DNA from: Pseudomonas sp. LB-090624
GTDB lineage: Bacteria; Pseudomonadota; Gammaproteobacteria; Pseudomonadales; Pseudomonadaceae
Assembly (NCBI RefSeq): GCF_003205205.1
Contig: NZ_QJRL01000022.1
Location: 35,742-99,741, forward strand
Reading direction: 5' to 3'
DNA: 64,000 bases
Shown: positions 1 through 7,921 of the stretch, one piece after another
Layout: every line of letters starts with the position of its first letter
Numbering within the stretch: position 1 is the stretch's first letter
The notes under the pieces: model-generated
The model's input: only the letters and a program-made list of their open reading frames with translations
What the model was told of the DNA's origin: nothing
Databases searched by the model: none
Position numbers and translations under genes: made by a program

Positions 1-791
1 AGCCGCCGGCCCTGATCCCGATTCGGGCCTTGCTCAAACAGCTGCCGGATGCAGTACTGGGCACCCTGCCCGCCGCAGCACCTGCCTGCACGCTGCAACA
101 AGATCAACTCGACCACCTGTGGCAGCAGTCGCACTGGCAGGGCTTGGCCGCAGGCTTCGACAATGGCGCATTAAATACCTTGGGGAACGTTTTGCAGCAC
201 TGCCCGGGGCAAGGCGGGCAACCTGGATCTGTGCCCAGCTGGGCCAACCATCGCTGGCAGCACGCCGCTGTGTCAGGCAGTGAACACGCCTTGCTGCTGT
301 TCTGCCCCCTGGCGGCGGCCCAAGAAGCGCCGGGCCGCTTGCTCGCCCAGTTGCTACAAGGGCCGATCTACCAACGCCTGCGGGTCGAGCTGCAACTTGG
401 CTATGCGGTTTTCAGCGCCTTTCGTCAGGTCGAAGGCGTCGGCGGCCTGCTGTTCGGGGTGCAATCCCCACACACCAGCCAGGCACAGGTCCTCGACCAC
501 CTGCGCACCTTGCTGGGCCAAGGCGTAACCCTTGACCCGGCAGCTCGCCAGGCGTTGGCCGAACAATTCGACGAGGCCGCCATGGCCAACGCAGACGTCG
601 CCGAATGGGCATGGCAGACACACCTGGCTACACAACCCGGCAGGTTGGATACTCTACGCACGGCTATCCTGAACACGCGGCAGTCGGATCTGGACCAATT
701 GCTAGGCAACCTGCTCGATGCGGGTGCCAGCTGGCTGTGCCTGGCCAACGCTGCCGCGCCAGATACTTCCTGGCAGGTCGCAAGGCATTAA
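1..791 (+). CDS. pqqF: PqqF, M16-family peptidase, C-terminal part only
   Basis: The reading frame is open from base 3, so the gene starts outside the window and only about 263 C-terminal residues are present; the family is usually 750-800 residues. The C-terminal half of M16 (pitrilysin-type) peptidases is recognisable from the segment reading GPIYQRLRVELQLGYAV, which matches the RxxxQLGY block of the non-catalytic C-terminal domains. The zinc-binding HxxEH motif belongs to the missing N-terminus. PqqF is thought to help process the PqqA peptide during PQQ synthesis. The identification rests mainly on position directly before pqqA, the order found in P. putida and P. fluorescens. The TTG at base 30 is not a real start. 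Confidence 0.9.
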   Translation, partial: PPALIPIRALLKQLPDAVLGTLPAAAPACTLQQDQLDHLWQQSHWQGLAAGFDNGALNTLGNVLQHCPGQGGQPGSVPSWANHRWQHAAVSGSEHALLLFCPLAAAQEAPGRLLAQLLQGPIYQRLRVELQLGYAVFSAFRQVEGVGGLLFGVQSPHTSQAQVLDHLRTLLGQGVTLDPAARQALAEQFDEAAMANADVAEWAWQTHLATQPGRLDTLRTAILNTRQSDLDQLLGNLLDAGASWLCLANAAAPDTSWQVARH

Positions 792-853
792 TTGTTACGC
801 CAACTGCAATGGCACTTTTCGAATAATTAACCTTTCGGTACAAATTTTTCTTG

Positions 854-859
854 TAAGAT
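854..859 (+). promoter_or_regulatory. Possible -10 element of a pqqA promoter
   Basis: The 158-bp gap between pqqF and pqqA holds an AT-rich stretch at 815-860 ending in TAAGAT (854-859), a good sigma-70-like -10. No convincing -35 lies at 16-18 bp. A start here would give a leader of about 85 nt before pqqA and would let pqqA be made in excess over pqqF. This is inference from sequence only. Confidence 0.35.
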
Positions 860-949
860 AGCGCAATCCCAGCTCCGGGAACCTCCTGCGTCTGGCGGTA
901 CCCAAGTAGTAGCTGAGCAACCTCAAACCCATCCGGAAGGAGTAATCCC

Positions 950-1021
950 ATGTGGACCAAACCTGCATACACTGATCTGCGTATCGGCTTCGAAGTCACC
1001 ATGTACTTCGCTAACCGCTAA
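950..1021 (+). CDS. pqqA: PqqA, PQQ precursor peptide
   Basis: This 23-residue peptide, [14 protein letters not shown] followed by EVTMYFANR, is the ribosomally made precursor of the redox cofactor pyrroloquinoline quinone. The conserved Glu (residue 15) and Tyr (residue 19) in the EVTMY core are the two side chains that PqqE cross-links and that form the PQQ skeleton; the rest is leader bound by PqqD. A strong ribosome binding site, GGAAGGAG, lies about 7 bases upstream of the ATG. The gene is too short for ordinary ORF calling. It sits between pqqF and pqqB and is followed at once by a hairpin that probably raises its expression above that of the enzymes. Confidence 0.97.
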
Positions 1022-1039
1022 GCCCGGCTTACGGTTCCA

Positions 1040-1070
1040 CGCCTCGGCCCGCCGGGGCGTTTTCGTTTTT
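1040..1070 (+). terminator. Terminator/attenuator between pqqA and pqqB
   Basis: The stem CGCCTCGG (1040-1047) pairs with CCGGGGCG (1052-1059), with one T-G wobble, and is followed by TTTTCGTTTTT (1060-1070). It looks like a Rho-independent terminator only 19 bp after the pqqA stop, yet the pqq enzymes follow in the same direction without an obvious new promoter. Partial termination would give more precursor peptide than enzyme. Confidence 0.75.
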
Positions 1071-1104
1071 CAGATACGGATTTCGCACAGCAAAGAGAGT
1101 GGCC

Positions 1105-2016
1105 ATGTACATTCAGGTTCTCGGCTCCGCCGCCGGTGGCGGGTTCCCGCAGTGGAACTGTAACTGCGCCAACTGCAAGGGCTACCGTGACGGTACCCTG
1201 CGTGCGACGGCGCGCACCCAGTCGTCCATCGCCCTGTCTGACGACGGCGTCCACTGGGTGCTCTGCAATGCCTCGCCCGACATCCGCGCCCAGCTGCAGG
1301 CCTTTGCGCCCATGCAGCCGGCCCGGGCCCTGCGCGACACCGGTATTAACGCCATCGTCCTGCTGGACAGCCAGATCGACCACACCACCGGCCTGCTGAG
1401 CCTGCGTGAAGGCTGCCCGCATCAGGTGTGGTGCACCGACATGGTCCACCAGGACCTCACCACCGGCTTCCCGCTGTTCAACATGCTCAGCCACTGGAAC
1501 GGCGGCCTGCAGTGGAACCGCATCGAACTGCAAGGCAGCTTCGTGATCGACGCATGCCCTAACCTGCGCTTCACCCCGTTCCCGCTGCGCAGCGCCGCAC
1601 CACCCTACTCGCCGCATCGCTTCGACCCCCACCCGGGCGACAACCTCGGTTTGCTGGTGGAGGACACCCGCACCGGCGGCAAGCTGTTCTACGCCCCGGG
1701 CCTGGGCCAGGTCGACGAAAAGCTGTTGGCGATGATGCACGGCGCCGACTGCCTGCTGGTCGACGGCACCCTGTGGGAGGACGATGAAATGCAACGCCGT
1801 GGTGTCGGCACGCGCACTGGCCGCGAGATGGGCCACCTGGCGCAGAACGGTCCCGGCGGCATGCTGGAGGTGCTCGATGCCTTCCCGCGCCAGCGCAAAG
1901 TGCTTATCCACATCAACAACACCAACCCGATTCTCGATGAAGACTCGCCCGAACGCGCCGAAGTGTTGCGCCGGGGCGTGGAAGTGGCCTTCGACGGCAT
2001 GAGCATCGAGTTGTAA
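1105..2016 (+). CDS. pqqB: PqqB, metallo-beta-lactamase-fold PQQ biosynthesis protein
   Basis: A 303-residue protein of the metallo-beta-lactamase superfamily, the usual length for PqqB. It opens with the family signature MYIQVLGSAAGGGFPQWNC and a cluster of cysteines (WNCNCANC). The family is thought to act as an oxygenase that hydroxylates the tyrosine-derived part of the intermediate before PqqC. I chose the ATG at 1105 rather than the in-frame GTG at 1099: the former has AAAGAGAG at proper spacing and gives the conserved N-terminus. The gene follows the pqqA hairpin and is separated from pqqC by a 101-bp spacer that is unusually large for this operon. Confidence 0.96.
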   Translation: MYIQVLGSAAGGGFPQWNCNCANCKGYRDGTLRATARTQSSIALSDDGVHWVLCNASPDIRAQLQAFAPMQPARALRDTGINAIVLLDSQIDHTTGLLSLREGCPHQVWCTDMVHQDLTTGFPLFNMLSHWNGGLQWNRIELQGSFVIDACPNLRFTPFPLRSAAPPYSPHRFDPHPGDNLGLLVEDTRTGGKLFYAPGLGQVDEKLLAMMHGADCLLVDGTLWEDDEMQRRGVGTRTGREMGHLAQNGPGGMLEVLDAFPRQRKVLIHINNTNPILDEDSPERAEVLRRGVEVAFDGMSIEL

Positions 2017-2045
2017 AACAGTCCGTGAAGCGACACAGACTCTAT

Positions 2046-2066
2046 GGAAGCGGCCTGCCCGCTTCC
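2046..2066 (+). promoter_or_regulatory. Hairpin in the pqqB-pqqC spacer
   Basis: GGAAGCGG (2046-2053) and CCGCTTCC (2059-2066) form a perfect 8-bp stem with a 5-nt loop. There is no T-run after it, so it may be an RNA processing or stability element or a degenerate REP. Confidence 0.4.
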
Positions 2067-2080
2067 ACAGGGTGAAAATG

Positions 2081-2094
2081 TGTCAGGCCTGACA
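2081..2094. promoter_or_regulatory. Perfect palindrome TGTCAGGCCTGACA before pqqC
   Basis: The 14-bp sequence is fully self-complementary and ends 23 bp before the pqqC start, so it covers the space just upstream of the ribosome binding site. It could be a protein-binding site, a small RNA hairpin, or chance; no regulator is recognised. Confidence 0.35.
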
Positions 2095-2117
2095 ATCGCT
2101 TTACAGGAGCCAGCCGA

Positions 2118-2873
2118 ATGAGCGACGCACTGCCAATGTCCCCTGCCGAATTCGAGCAGGCCCTGCGCGCCAAGGGCGCCTACTACCACATTCACCACCC
2201 CTACCACGTGGCGATGTACCAAGGTCGCGCCACCCGCGAGCAAATCCAGGGCTGGGTTGCCAACCGCTTCTACTATCAGGTCAACATCCCGATGAAGGAC
2301 GCCGCGATCCTGGCCAACTGCCCGGACCGTGAAGTGCGCCGTGAGTGGATCCAGCGCCTGCTCGACCACGATGGTGCCCCCGGTGAGGATGGCGGCATCG
2401 AAGCCTGGCTGCGCCTGGGCCAGGCGGTCGGGCTGGACCCGGACCAATTGCGCTCGCAAGAACTGGTATTGCCCGGCGTGCGCTTTGCCGTGGACGCCTA
2501 CGTCAACTTTGCCCGGCGCGCCAGCTGGCAGGAAGCGGCCAGCAGCTCGCTGACCGAATTGTTCGCCCCGCAAATCCACCAGTCACGCCTGGACAGCTGG
2601 CCGCAGCACTACCCGTGGATCGACCCCGCCGGCTACGAGTACTTCCGCACCCGCCTGGGCCAGGCCCGGCGTGACGTGGAGCACGGCCTGGCGATTACCT
2701 TGCAGCACTACACCACCCGCGCGGGCCAGGAGCGTATGCTGGAGATCTTGCAGTTCAAGCTGGATATCCTCTGGAGCATGCTCGACGCCATGAGCATGGC
2801 CTACGAGCTGAACCGCCCGCCTTATCACTCCGTCACCCAGGACCGGGTGTGGCACAAGGGGATTACCCTATGA
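2118..2873 (+). CDS. pqqC: PqqC, pyrroloquinoline-quinone synthase
   Basis: A 251-residue cofactor-free oxidase that carries out the last step of PQQ synthesis, ring closure and multi-electron oxidation of AHQQ with molecular oxygen. It belongs to the all-helical TENA/THI-4-like fold, and the conserved segment GAYYHIHHPYHVAMYQGRA is visible near residue 19. The length is typical. A ribosome binding site AGGAG lies just upstream of the ATG. The stop codon overlaps the pqqD start (ATGA), so the two are translationally coupled. Confidence 0.97.
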   Translation: MSDALPMSPAEFEQALRAKGAYYHIHHPYHVAMYQGRATREQIQGWVANRFYYQVNIPMKDAAILANCPDREVRREWIQRLLDHDGAPGEDGGIEAWLRLGQAVGLDPDQLRSQELVLPGVRFAVDAYVNFARRASWQEAASSSLTELFAPQIHQSRLDSWPQHYPWIDPAGYEYFRTRLGQARRDVEHGLAITLQHYTTRAGQERMLEILQFKLDILWSMLDAMSMAYELNRPPYHSVTQDRVWHKGITL

Positions 2874-3145
2874 GTTTTGATCGCAATCAGGTGCCGAGCT
2901 GGCGGCCAGGCTACCGCTTCCAGTACGAGCCAGCGCAAAAGGGCCATGTGTTGCTCTACCCCGAAGGCATGATCAAGCTGAACGACAGCGCCAGCCTGAT
3001 CGGTGGCCTGATCGACGGCCAGCGCGACGTGGCCGCAATCATCAGCCAACTCGAGCAGCAATTCCCCGATGTGCCCGAAGTAGCCGAAGACATCGAGCAG
3101 TTCATGGAGGTGGCCCGTGCCGAACACTGGATCGTCCTCGCCTGA
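2870..3145 (+). CDS. pqqD: PqqD, PqqA-binding chaperone
   Basis: A 91-residue RiPP recognition element protein that binds the PqqA leader and presents it to the radical-SAM enzyme PqqE. The start at ATG 2870 overlaps the pqqC stop by 4 bp and gives MSFDRNQVPSWRPGYRFQYE, the normal PqqD N-terminus; an upstream GTG at 2849 lies inside pqqC and is not needed. The 3' end overlaps pqqE by 29 bp. In some genera PqqC and PqqD are fused; here they are separate. Confidence 0.96.
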   Translation: MSFDRNQVPSWRPGYRFQYEPAQKGHVLLYPEGMIKLNDSASLIGGLIDGQRDVAAIISQLEQQFPDVPEVAEDIEQFMEVARAEHWIVLA

Positions 3146-4277
3146 AGTGCCGCCTACGCCCGAAGTCGGCTTGCCGCTGTGGCTGCTCGCCGAGCTGACC
3201 TACCGCTGCCCGCTGCAGTGCCCTTACTGCTCTAACCCGCTGGACTTCGCCGCCCAGGGCCAGGAGCTGAGCACCGAACAGTGGTTCAAGGTAATGGCCG
3301 AGGCTCGGCAAATGGGCGCCGCGCAAATCGGCTTTTCCGGCGGTGAACCACTGGTACGCCAGGACCTCGCCGAGCTGATCGGCGAGGCCCGACGGCTGGG
3401 TTACTACACCAACCTGATCACTTCGGGCATCGGCCTGACCGAAGCGCGAATCGCCGACTTCAAGAAGGCCGGCCTGGACCATATCCAGATCAGCTTCCAG
3501 GCCAGCGATGAGCAGGTCAACAACCTGCTGGCCGGCTCGAAGAAGGCCTTTGCGCAGAAGCTTGAAATGGCCCGTGCAGTGAAAGCCCACGGCTACCCGA
3601 TGGTGCTCAACTTCGTCACCCACCGGCACAACATCGACAAGATCGACCGCATCATCGAGCTGTGTATCGCCCTTGAGGCCGACTTCGTCGAGCTGGCTAC
3701 CTGCCAGTTCTACGGCTGGGCGCACCTCAACCGCCTGGGCCTGCTGCCAACCCGAGCGCAGCTGGAACGGGCCGAGCGCATCACCAACGAATACCGCGAC
3801 AAGCTGAAGGCCGATGGCAACCCGTGCAAGCTGATATTCGTCACCCCGGACTACTATGAAGAACGCCCCAAGGCCTGCATGAACGGCTGGGGCAATCTGT
3901 TCCTCACCATTACCCCGGACGGCACCGCGCTGCCCTGCCACGGCGCCCGCCAGCTGCCAGTGCAGTTCCCCAACGTACGCGACCACGACCTGCACCATAT
4001 CTGGTATGAGTCGTTCGGCTTCAACCGCTTCCGGGGATACGAGTGGATGCGCGAACCGTGCCGCTCCTGCGACGAGAAGGAAAAGGACTTCGGCGGCTGT
4101 CGCTGCCAGGCCTTCATGCTGACCGGTGATGCCAGCAATGCCGACCCGGTGTGCGCCAAGTCGGCCGAGCACGGCATCATCCTCAAGGCTCGCGAGGAGG
4201 CGGAAACCGCCGAGCTCGCCATTGAACAGATGACTTTCCGCAATGATCGAAACTCCCGCGTCATCGCCCGTGGCTGA
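3117..4277 (+). CDS. pqqE: PqqE, radical SAM PqqA cross-linking enzyme
   Basis: A 386-residue radical SAM enzyme of the SPASM type that joins the Glu and Tyr of PqqA by a carbon-carbon bond. The SAM-cluster cysteines are at residues 31, 35 and 38 (RCPLQCPYC), and further cysteines in the C-terminal third (ACMNGW, ALPCHGA, EPCRSCDEKEKDFGGCRCQAF) supply the auxiliary iron-sulfur clusters. The GTG start at 3117 lies inside pqqD; a downstream start would shorten only the non-conserved N-terminal tail. The 3' end overlaps the following peptidase gene by 35 bp. Confidence 0.96.
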   Translation: MPNTGSSSPEVPPTPEVGLPLWLLAELTYRCPLQCPYCSNPLDFAAQGQELSTEQWFKVMAEARQMGAAQIGFSGGEPLVRQDLAELIGEARRLGYYTNLITSGIGLTEARIADFKKAGLDHIQISFQASDEQVNNLLAGSKKAFAQKLEMARAVKAHGYPMVLNFVTHRHNIDKIDRIIELCIALEADFVELATCQFYGWAHLNRLGLLPTRAQLERAERITNEYRDKLKADGNPCKLIFVTPDYYEERPKACMNGWGNLFLTITPDGTALPCHGARQLPVQFPNVRDHDLHHIWYESFGFNRFRGYEWMREPCRSCDEKEKDFGGCRCQAFMLTGDASNADPVCAKSAEHGIILKAREEAETAELAIEQMTFRNDRNSRVIARG

Positions 4278-6066
4278 ATTCAGCGCGGCACAGGCGGTTG
4301 CTGCCGGCACCGACTTCGCCGAGCTCAAAGTCAGCGCCGACGGGCTGTTCTGGAACGAGTTCCGACCCGCCGATGGTGCTTGCCGTGTCTGGCACTGGCT
4401 GCACTACCAGGCCCGTTGCCTCACCCCGGACGGTTTCAGCGTACGTAGCCGGGTCTATGAGTATGGCGGCGGCAGCTTCTGCCTGGGTGGCGAAGGGCTG
4501 GTGTTCGTCAACGAAAAGGACCAGCAGGTCTACACCCAGCCGCTGGACGATTCGCTACCGCGTGCGCTGACTCAGGATGTCAGCTGCCGCTACGGCGATG
4601 TGCAGTGGCACGACGGCCAAGTATTGGCCGTTGAAGAGCGCCATGCCGAGCAGGTAGAGCATCGCCTGGTCGCATTGGCTAACAGCAGCCGCGAGGTGCT
4701 TGCAGAGGGCGCCGACTTTTACGCCTCGCCTACTGTCAGTGCCGATGGCCAGCGCCTGGCATGGGTCGAATGGGATCGCCCGGCACAGCCCTGGACCGTC
4801 ACCCGGCTGATGTATCGCGAGAGGGATACCAGCGGCCACTGGGGGCCGGCGCACTGTGTAGCCGCCGCAGAGGAATCGCTGCAACAGCCACGCTTCGATG
4901 GCGAAGGGCGGCTCTACTGCCTGTCCGATCGCAATGGCTTCTGGCAACCTTGGGGTGAGGTCGATGGCCAATGGCAGGCGTTGCCTGCCGCACCGGCAGA
5001 CCATGCTGCTGCGCCTTGGCAACTGGGCACCTGTACCTGGTTGGCACTAGGCCCGCAACGCTACTTGGCCAGCTGGTTCGAAGAAGGCTTCGGGCAATTG
5101 GGTCTGCGCGGTGAAGACGGCCGAATGGAGCGCTTCGCCAGTGCCTATACACGCTTTCGCAGCCTGGCCATGGACGCCGAGAACCTCTATGCCATTGCCG
5201 CCTCGCCCATCAGCCCGCCGGCAGTCATTGCCATTGACCGCAGCAACCACGAAGTGCGCGTGCTGGCCGGTGGTGCCGAAATACTGCCGGCAGGGCAAAT
5301 CAGTCTGCCGCAGTCGATCCACTATGGCGGTGAAGGCGAACTGGCCCATGGTTTCTTCTACCCGCCGGCGCAGTCGAAAGGTGCAGCACCACTGGTCGTG
5401 TTCATCCACGGCGGGCCAACCTCGGCGTGCTATCCCGTGCTCGACCCACGCATCCAGTATTGGACTCAGCGCGGCTTTGCGGTGGCCGACCTGAACTACC
5501 GGGGCAGCACCGGCTATGGCCGGGAATACCGCCAGGCATTGCACCTGCGCTGGGGCGAGAGCGATGTGGCGGATGCCTGCGCGGTGGTCGAGTACCTGGC
5601 AGCTCAAGGCTTGATCGACAAGCACAAGGCGTTCATCCGCGGCGGCAGCGCCGGGGGCTACACCACCCTGTGCGCCTTGGCGTTCCATGACAAGTTTCGC
5701 GCGGGCGCCAGCCTGTACGGGGTCAGCGACCCGGTAGCCCTGGGCCGTGCCACCCACAAGTTCGAGGGCGATTACCTGAATTGGCTGATCGGCGACCCGC
5801 AGCAGGACGCTGAACGCTATCACCAGCGCACGCCGCTGATGCATGCGGAGCAGATCAAGGTGCCGGTGATTTTCTTCCAGGGTGAGCTGGATGCGGTAGT
5901 GGTGCCGGAGCAGACACGTTCGATGTTGGCAGCGTTGCAGGCCAACGGGATCGACGCTGAAGGCCACTTCTATGCGGGGGAGCGGCATGGGTTCCGCAAC
6001 GCGCAGAACCTGGCGCATGCCTTGGAAGAGGAGTGGAAATTCTACTGTCGCGTGTTGGTGCAGTAG
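4243..6066 (+). CDS. Prolyl-oligopeptidase-family (S9) peptidase of the pqq operon
   Basis: A 607-residue cytoplasmic-looking protein with an N-terminal beta-propeller-like half and a C-terminal alpha/beta-hydrolase half. The catalytic triad is visible as Ser469 in GGSAGG, Asp550 in GELDAVV and His582 in GERHGF. S9 peptidases cleave short peptides. Its start lies 35 bp inside pqqE, so it is translated with the pqq operon. In other bacteria an S9 peptidase at this place has been named as part of the pqq cluster. Trimming of the cross-linked PqqA product is a reasonable role, but this is inference; it may be a general oligopeptidase. Confidence 0.85.
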   Translation: MIETPASSPVAEFSAAQAVAAGTDFAELKVSADGLFWNEFRPADGACRVWHWLHYQARCLTPDGFSVRSRVYEYGGGSFCLGGEGLVFVNEKDQQVYTQPLDDSLPRALTQDVSCRYGDVQWHDGQVLAVEERHAEQVEHRLVALANSSREVLAEGADFYASPTVSADGQRLAWVEWDRPAQPWTVTRLMYRERDTSGHWGPAHCVAAAEESLQQPRFDGEGRLYCLSDRNGFWQPWGEVDGQWQALPAAPADHAAAPWQLGTCTWLALGPQRYLASWFEEGFGQLGLRGEDGRMERFASAYTRFRSLAMDAENLYAIAASPISPPAVIAIDRSNHEVRVLAGGAEILPAGQISLPQSIHYGGEGELAHGFFYPPAQSKGAAPLVVFIHGGPTSACYPVLDPRIQYWTQRGFAVADLNYRGSTGYGREYRQALHLRWGESDVADACAVVEYLAAQGLIDKHKAFIRGGSAGGYTTLCALAFHDKFRAGASLYGVSDPVALGRATHKFEGDYLNWLIGDPQQDAERYHQRTPLMHAEQIKVPVIFFQGELDAVVVPEQTRSMLAALQANGIDAEGHFYAGERHGFRNAQNLAHALEEEWKFYCRVLVQ

Positions 6067-6125
6067 CCCAGGCCCCTGCCGAAGCAACCTTGTGCTGCTC
6101 CTGCAGGGGCCAATCTTTGCCGGTA

Positions 6126-6284
6126 TCAGCGCTTGGCGATGATATACACCGCATGCACGATGCCCGGAATGTAACCCAGTAAGGTCAGCAGAATATTCAG
6201 CCAGAACGCCCCGCCAAACCCCACCTGCAGAAACACGCCCAGCGGTGGCAGAAGAATGGCGATGATGATGCGAATAAAGTCCAT
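6126..6284 (-). CDS. Pmp3/YqaE-type small membrane protein
   Basis: A 52-residue protein, below the usual ORF cut-off, reading MDFIRIIIAILLPPLGVFLQ and ending ...GIVHAVYIIAKR. It has two membrane-spanning segments (about residues 4-20 and 27-48) and the PPLGVFL and LLGYIPGIVHA motifs of the Pmp3/UPF0057 (YqaE) family. Members are stress-induced inner-membrane proteolipids thought to affect membrane potential. A good ribosome binding site, AGGAGAG, precedes the ATG on the minus strand. It is convergent with the S9 peptidase. Confidence 0.92.
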   Translation of the reverse strand: MDFIRIIIAILLPPLGVFLQVGFGGAFWLNILLTLLGYIPGIVHAVYIIAKR

Positions 6285-6345
6285 GCGAGTCTCTCCTGAA
6301 GGGTTACATCAAAGACTAGCCGCCCGCCACAGAGGTTCCACAGGC

Positions 6346-6386
6346 AAAAAAAACGCCCCGGGCCGAATGAAACAGGCCAGGGGCGA
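6346..6386 (-). terminator. Rho-independent terminator of the aminotransferase gene
   Basis: On the minus strand CGCCCC-T-GGCC pairs with GGCC-C-GGGGCG (6354-6386, one mismatch) and is followed by eight T (6346-6353 read in complement). It lies between the aminotransferase stop and the Pmp3-like gene. Confidence 0.8.
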
Positions 6387-6430
6387 TGCGCAGGAACGCC
6401 AGACGGTTCGTTGAATTCTTTGCCAGGCCG

Positions 6431-7711
6431 CTATGCCGGCACTACGTGGCGGGCCTGCTGCTGGGCATGCAGGCGGGTGAAGGCACGTGCCAGGCGCAGC
6501 AGCATTTCATCGATGTTGCCTTTGCTCACGGTCAGGGCCGGTGAAAAGCGCACCACATCCGTTTGTGGAGCATTCAGCAGCAAGCCTTCGTGCAAGGCCG
6601 CCGCCACCAGCTCGCGGGCCAGGTTTTCTTTCAGCTGCAGCGCCCACAGCAGCCCTTGCCCGCGCACTTCACCCTGGCCATAGCGCCCGGCCAGGCGGCT
6701 CAGCCCTTCGCGCAAATGGCGGCCATGGTCTTGCACCTGGGCGAAGAAACCAGGCTCCAGCACGGTATCCAGCACGGCCAGGCCGGCGGCGCACATCAGC
6801 GCGTTGCCGTGGTGGCTGCCTTCCAGCTCGCCCGGCGCAGCGCAGCACGCAGTACCTCGGGCCAGCAACGCCGCCAGCGGTACGCCACCGCCCAGGCCCT
6901 TGCCCAAGGTGATGATGTCGGCGCGCACCCCGTAGATTTCTTCGGCCAGCAGCGCGCCACAGCGGCCAATGCCAGTCTGCACCTCATCGAGGATCAGCAG
7001 GATACCCAGTTCGCGGCACAGCGTTTCCACACCCTTGAGGTATTCCTGTGTGGCCGGAATTACCCCTGCCTCGCCCTGGACAGGTTCCAGCATGATCGCC
7101 ACGGTGCGCGAGTCCACCTCGGCGTGCAGGGCCGCCAGGTCATTGAACGGCACTTTGCTGAAACCCGGCAGGCCGGGCTCGCAGCGGTTGCACGGCAGAG
7201 GGTCGGATGCCGACAGTGCGCCCAGGCTGCGGCCATGGCAGGCCTGGGTGGCGGTGATGATGTGATAGGCGCCGTTGCGGTGCAGCTGGCCCCACTTGCG
7301 CGCCAGCTTGATCGCGCCCTCGCAGGCTTCGGCACCGCTGTTGAGCAAGTAGGCCTGGTCGCTGCCGGTGCTCTGGCACAGGCGGTTGACCAGCCATAGC
7401 AGGCCACGGCTGTGAAAGCCAGAACCCGGGTTGATCAATGCCTGGGCCTGATTGCCCAGCGCCTTCACCAACGCGCTGGGGCTGTGGCCCAGGCTATTCA
7501 CCGCGCCACCTTGGGTGAAATCCAGATAGGCATGGCCGTCGCTGTCCCACAACCATGAGCCTTGGCCACGCACGAAAACCTGCGCTGCGCGTTCCGCGCT
7601 GGGCATCAGGCGCTCCCGCGATATCTCGTCGGCTGGCGGCACGATCACCGCCGCGCGCTTGGGCTCGGCGGCCGCAACAGCGGCCGAGCGGCGCAGGTTG
7701 AACAGGTTCAT
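6431..7711 (-). CDS. Class-III PLP-dependent aminotransferase (acetylornithine-type)
   Basis: A 426-residue aminotransferase of the ornithine/acetylornithine/4-aminobutyrate family. The PLP lysine is Lys271 in ITLGKGLGGGVP, with the LDEVQTGIGR block at 241-250 and the LNSGAEACEGAIKLAR block at 123-138. The start ATG at 7711 (MNLFNLRRSA) has GGAG upstream; an earlier in-frame start at 7792 lies in the promoter region and is unlikely. Paralogues of ArgD such as AstC or diaminobutyrate transaminases share these motifs, so the substrate cannot be read from sequence. It is not next to arginine genes. It is divergent from a LysR regulator that probably controls it. Confidence 0.85.
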   Translation of the reverse strand: MNLFNLRRSAAVAAAEPKRAAVIVPPADEISRERLMPSAERAAQVFVRGQGSWLWDSDGHAYLDFTQGGAVNSLGHSPSALVKALGNQAQALINPGSGFHSRGLLWLVNRLCQSTGSDQAYLLNSGAEACEGAIKLARKWGQLHRNGAYHIITATQACHGRSLGALSASDPLPCNRCEPGLPGFSKVPFNDLAALHAEVDSRTVAIMLEPVQGEAGVIPATQEYLKGVETLCRELGILLILDEVQTGIGRCGALLAEEIYGVRADIITLGKGLGGGVPLAALLARGTACCAAPGELEGSHHGNALMCAAGLAVLDTVLEPGFFAQVQDHGRHLREGLSRLAGRYGQGEVRGQGLLWALQLKENLARELVAAALHEGLLLNAPQTDVVRFSPALTVSKGNIDEMLLRLARAFTRLHAQQQARHVVPA

Positions 7712-7814
7712 CAGGGCTCCAGCCATGCACGGTAAGGGGTGGGCACGGGGCGGTCTTGGTGCCACCACTCGATATTTTGCCTTGCCTATCAAAAGTGTTT
7801 TTCATCCGGGGTAA

Positions 7815-7828
7815 CAATCGACCGATTG
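7815..7828. promoter_or_regulatory. Candidate LysR operator CAATCGACCGATTG
   Basis: A perfect 14-bp inverted repeat (6-bp arms around AC) in the 210-bp divergent promoter between the aminotransferase and the LysR gene. LysR proteins usually bind such dyads near their own gene, so this is the best candidate site. Confidence 0.45.
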
Positions 7829-7921
7829 ATCGCTGTAACCCGTTGGAATACGGCGATAGACTAGGCCTCACAAGGGTTTTCGACCATTTCGTTTTTCCAG
7901 CATTTTCGATAAGTGTTACTT

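Noticed and set aside
6431..7711. Class-III aminotransferase as BioA, completing the biotin cluster
   Set aside because: It lies 7 kb from the bio operon with other genes between, and its sequence blocks resemble the acetylornithine type rather than BioA.
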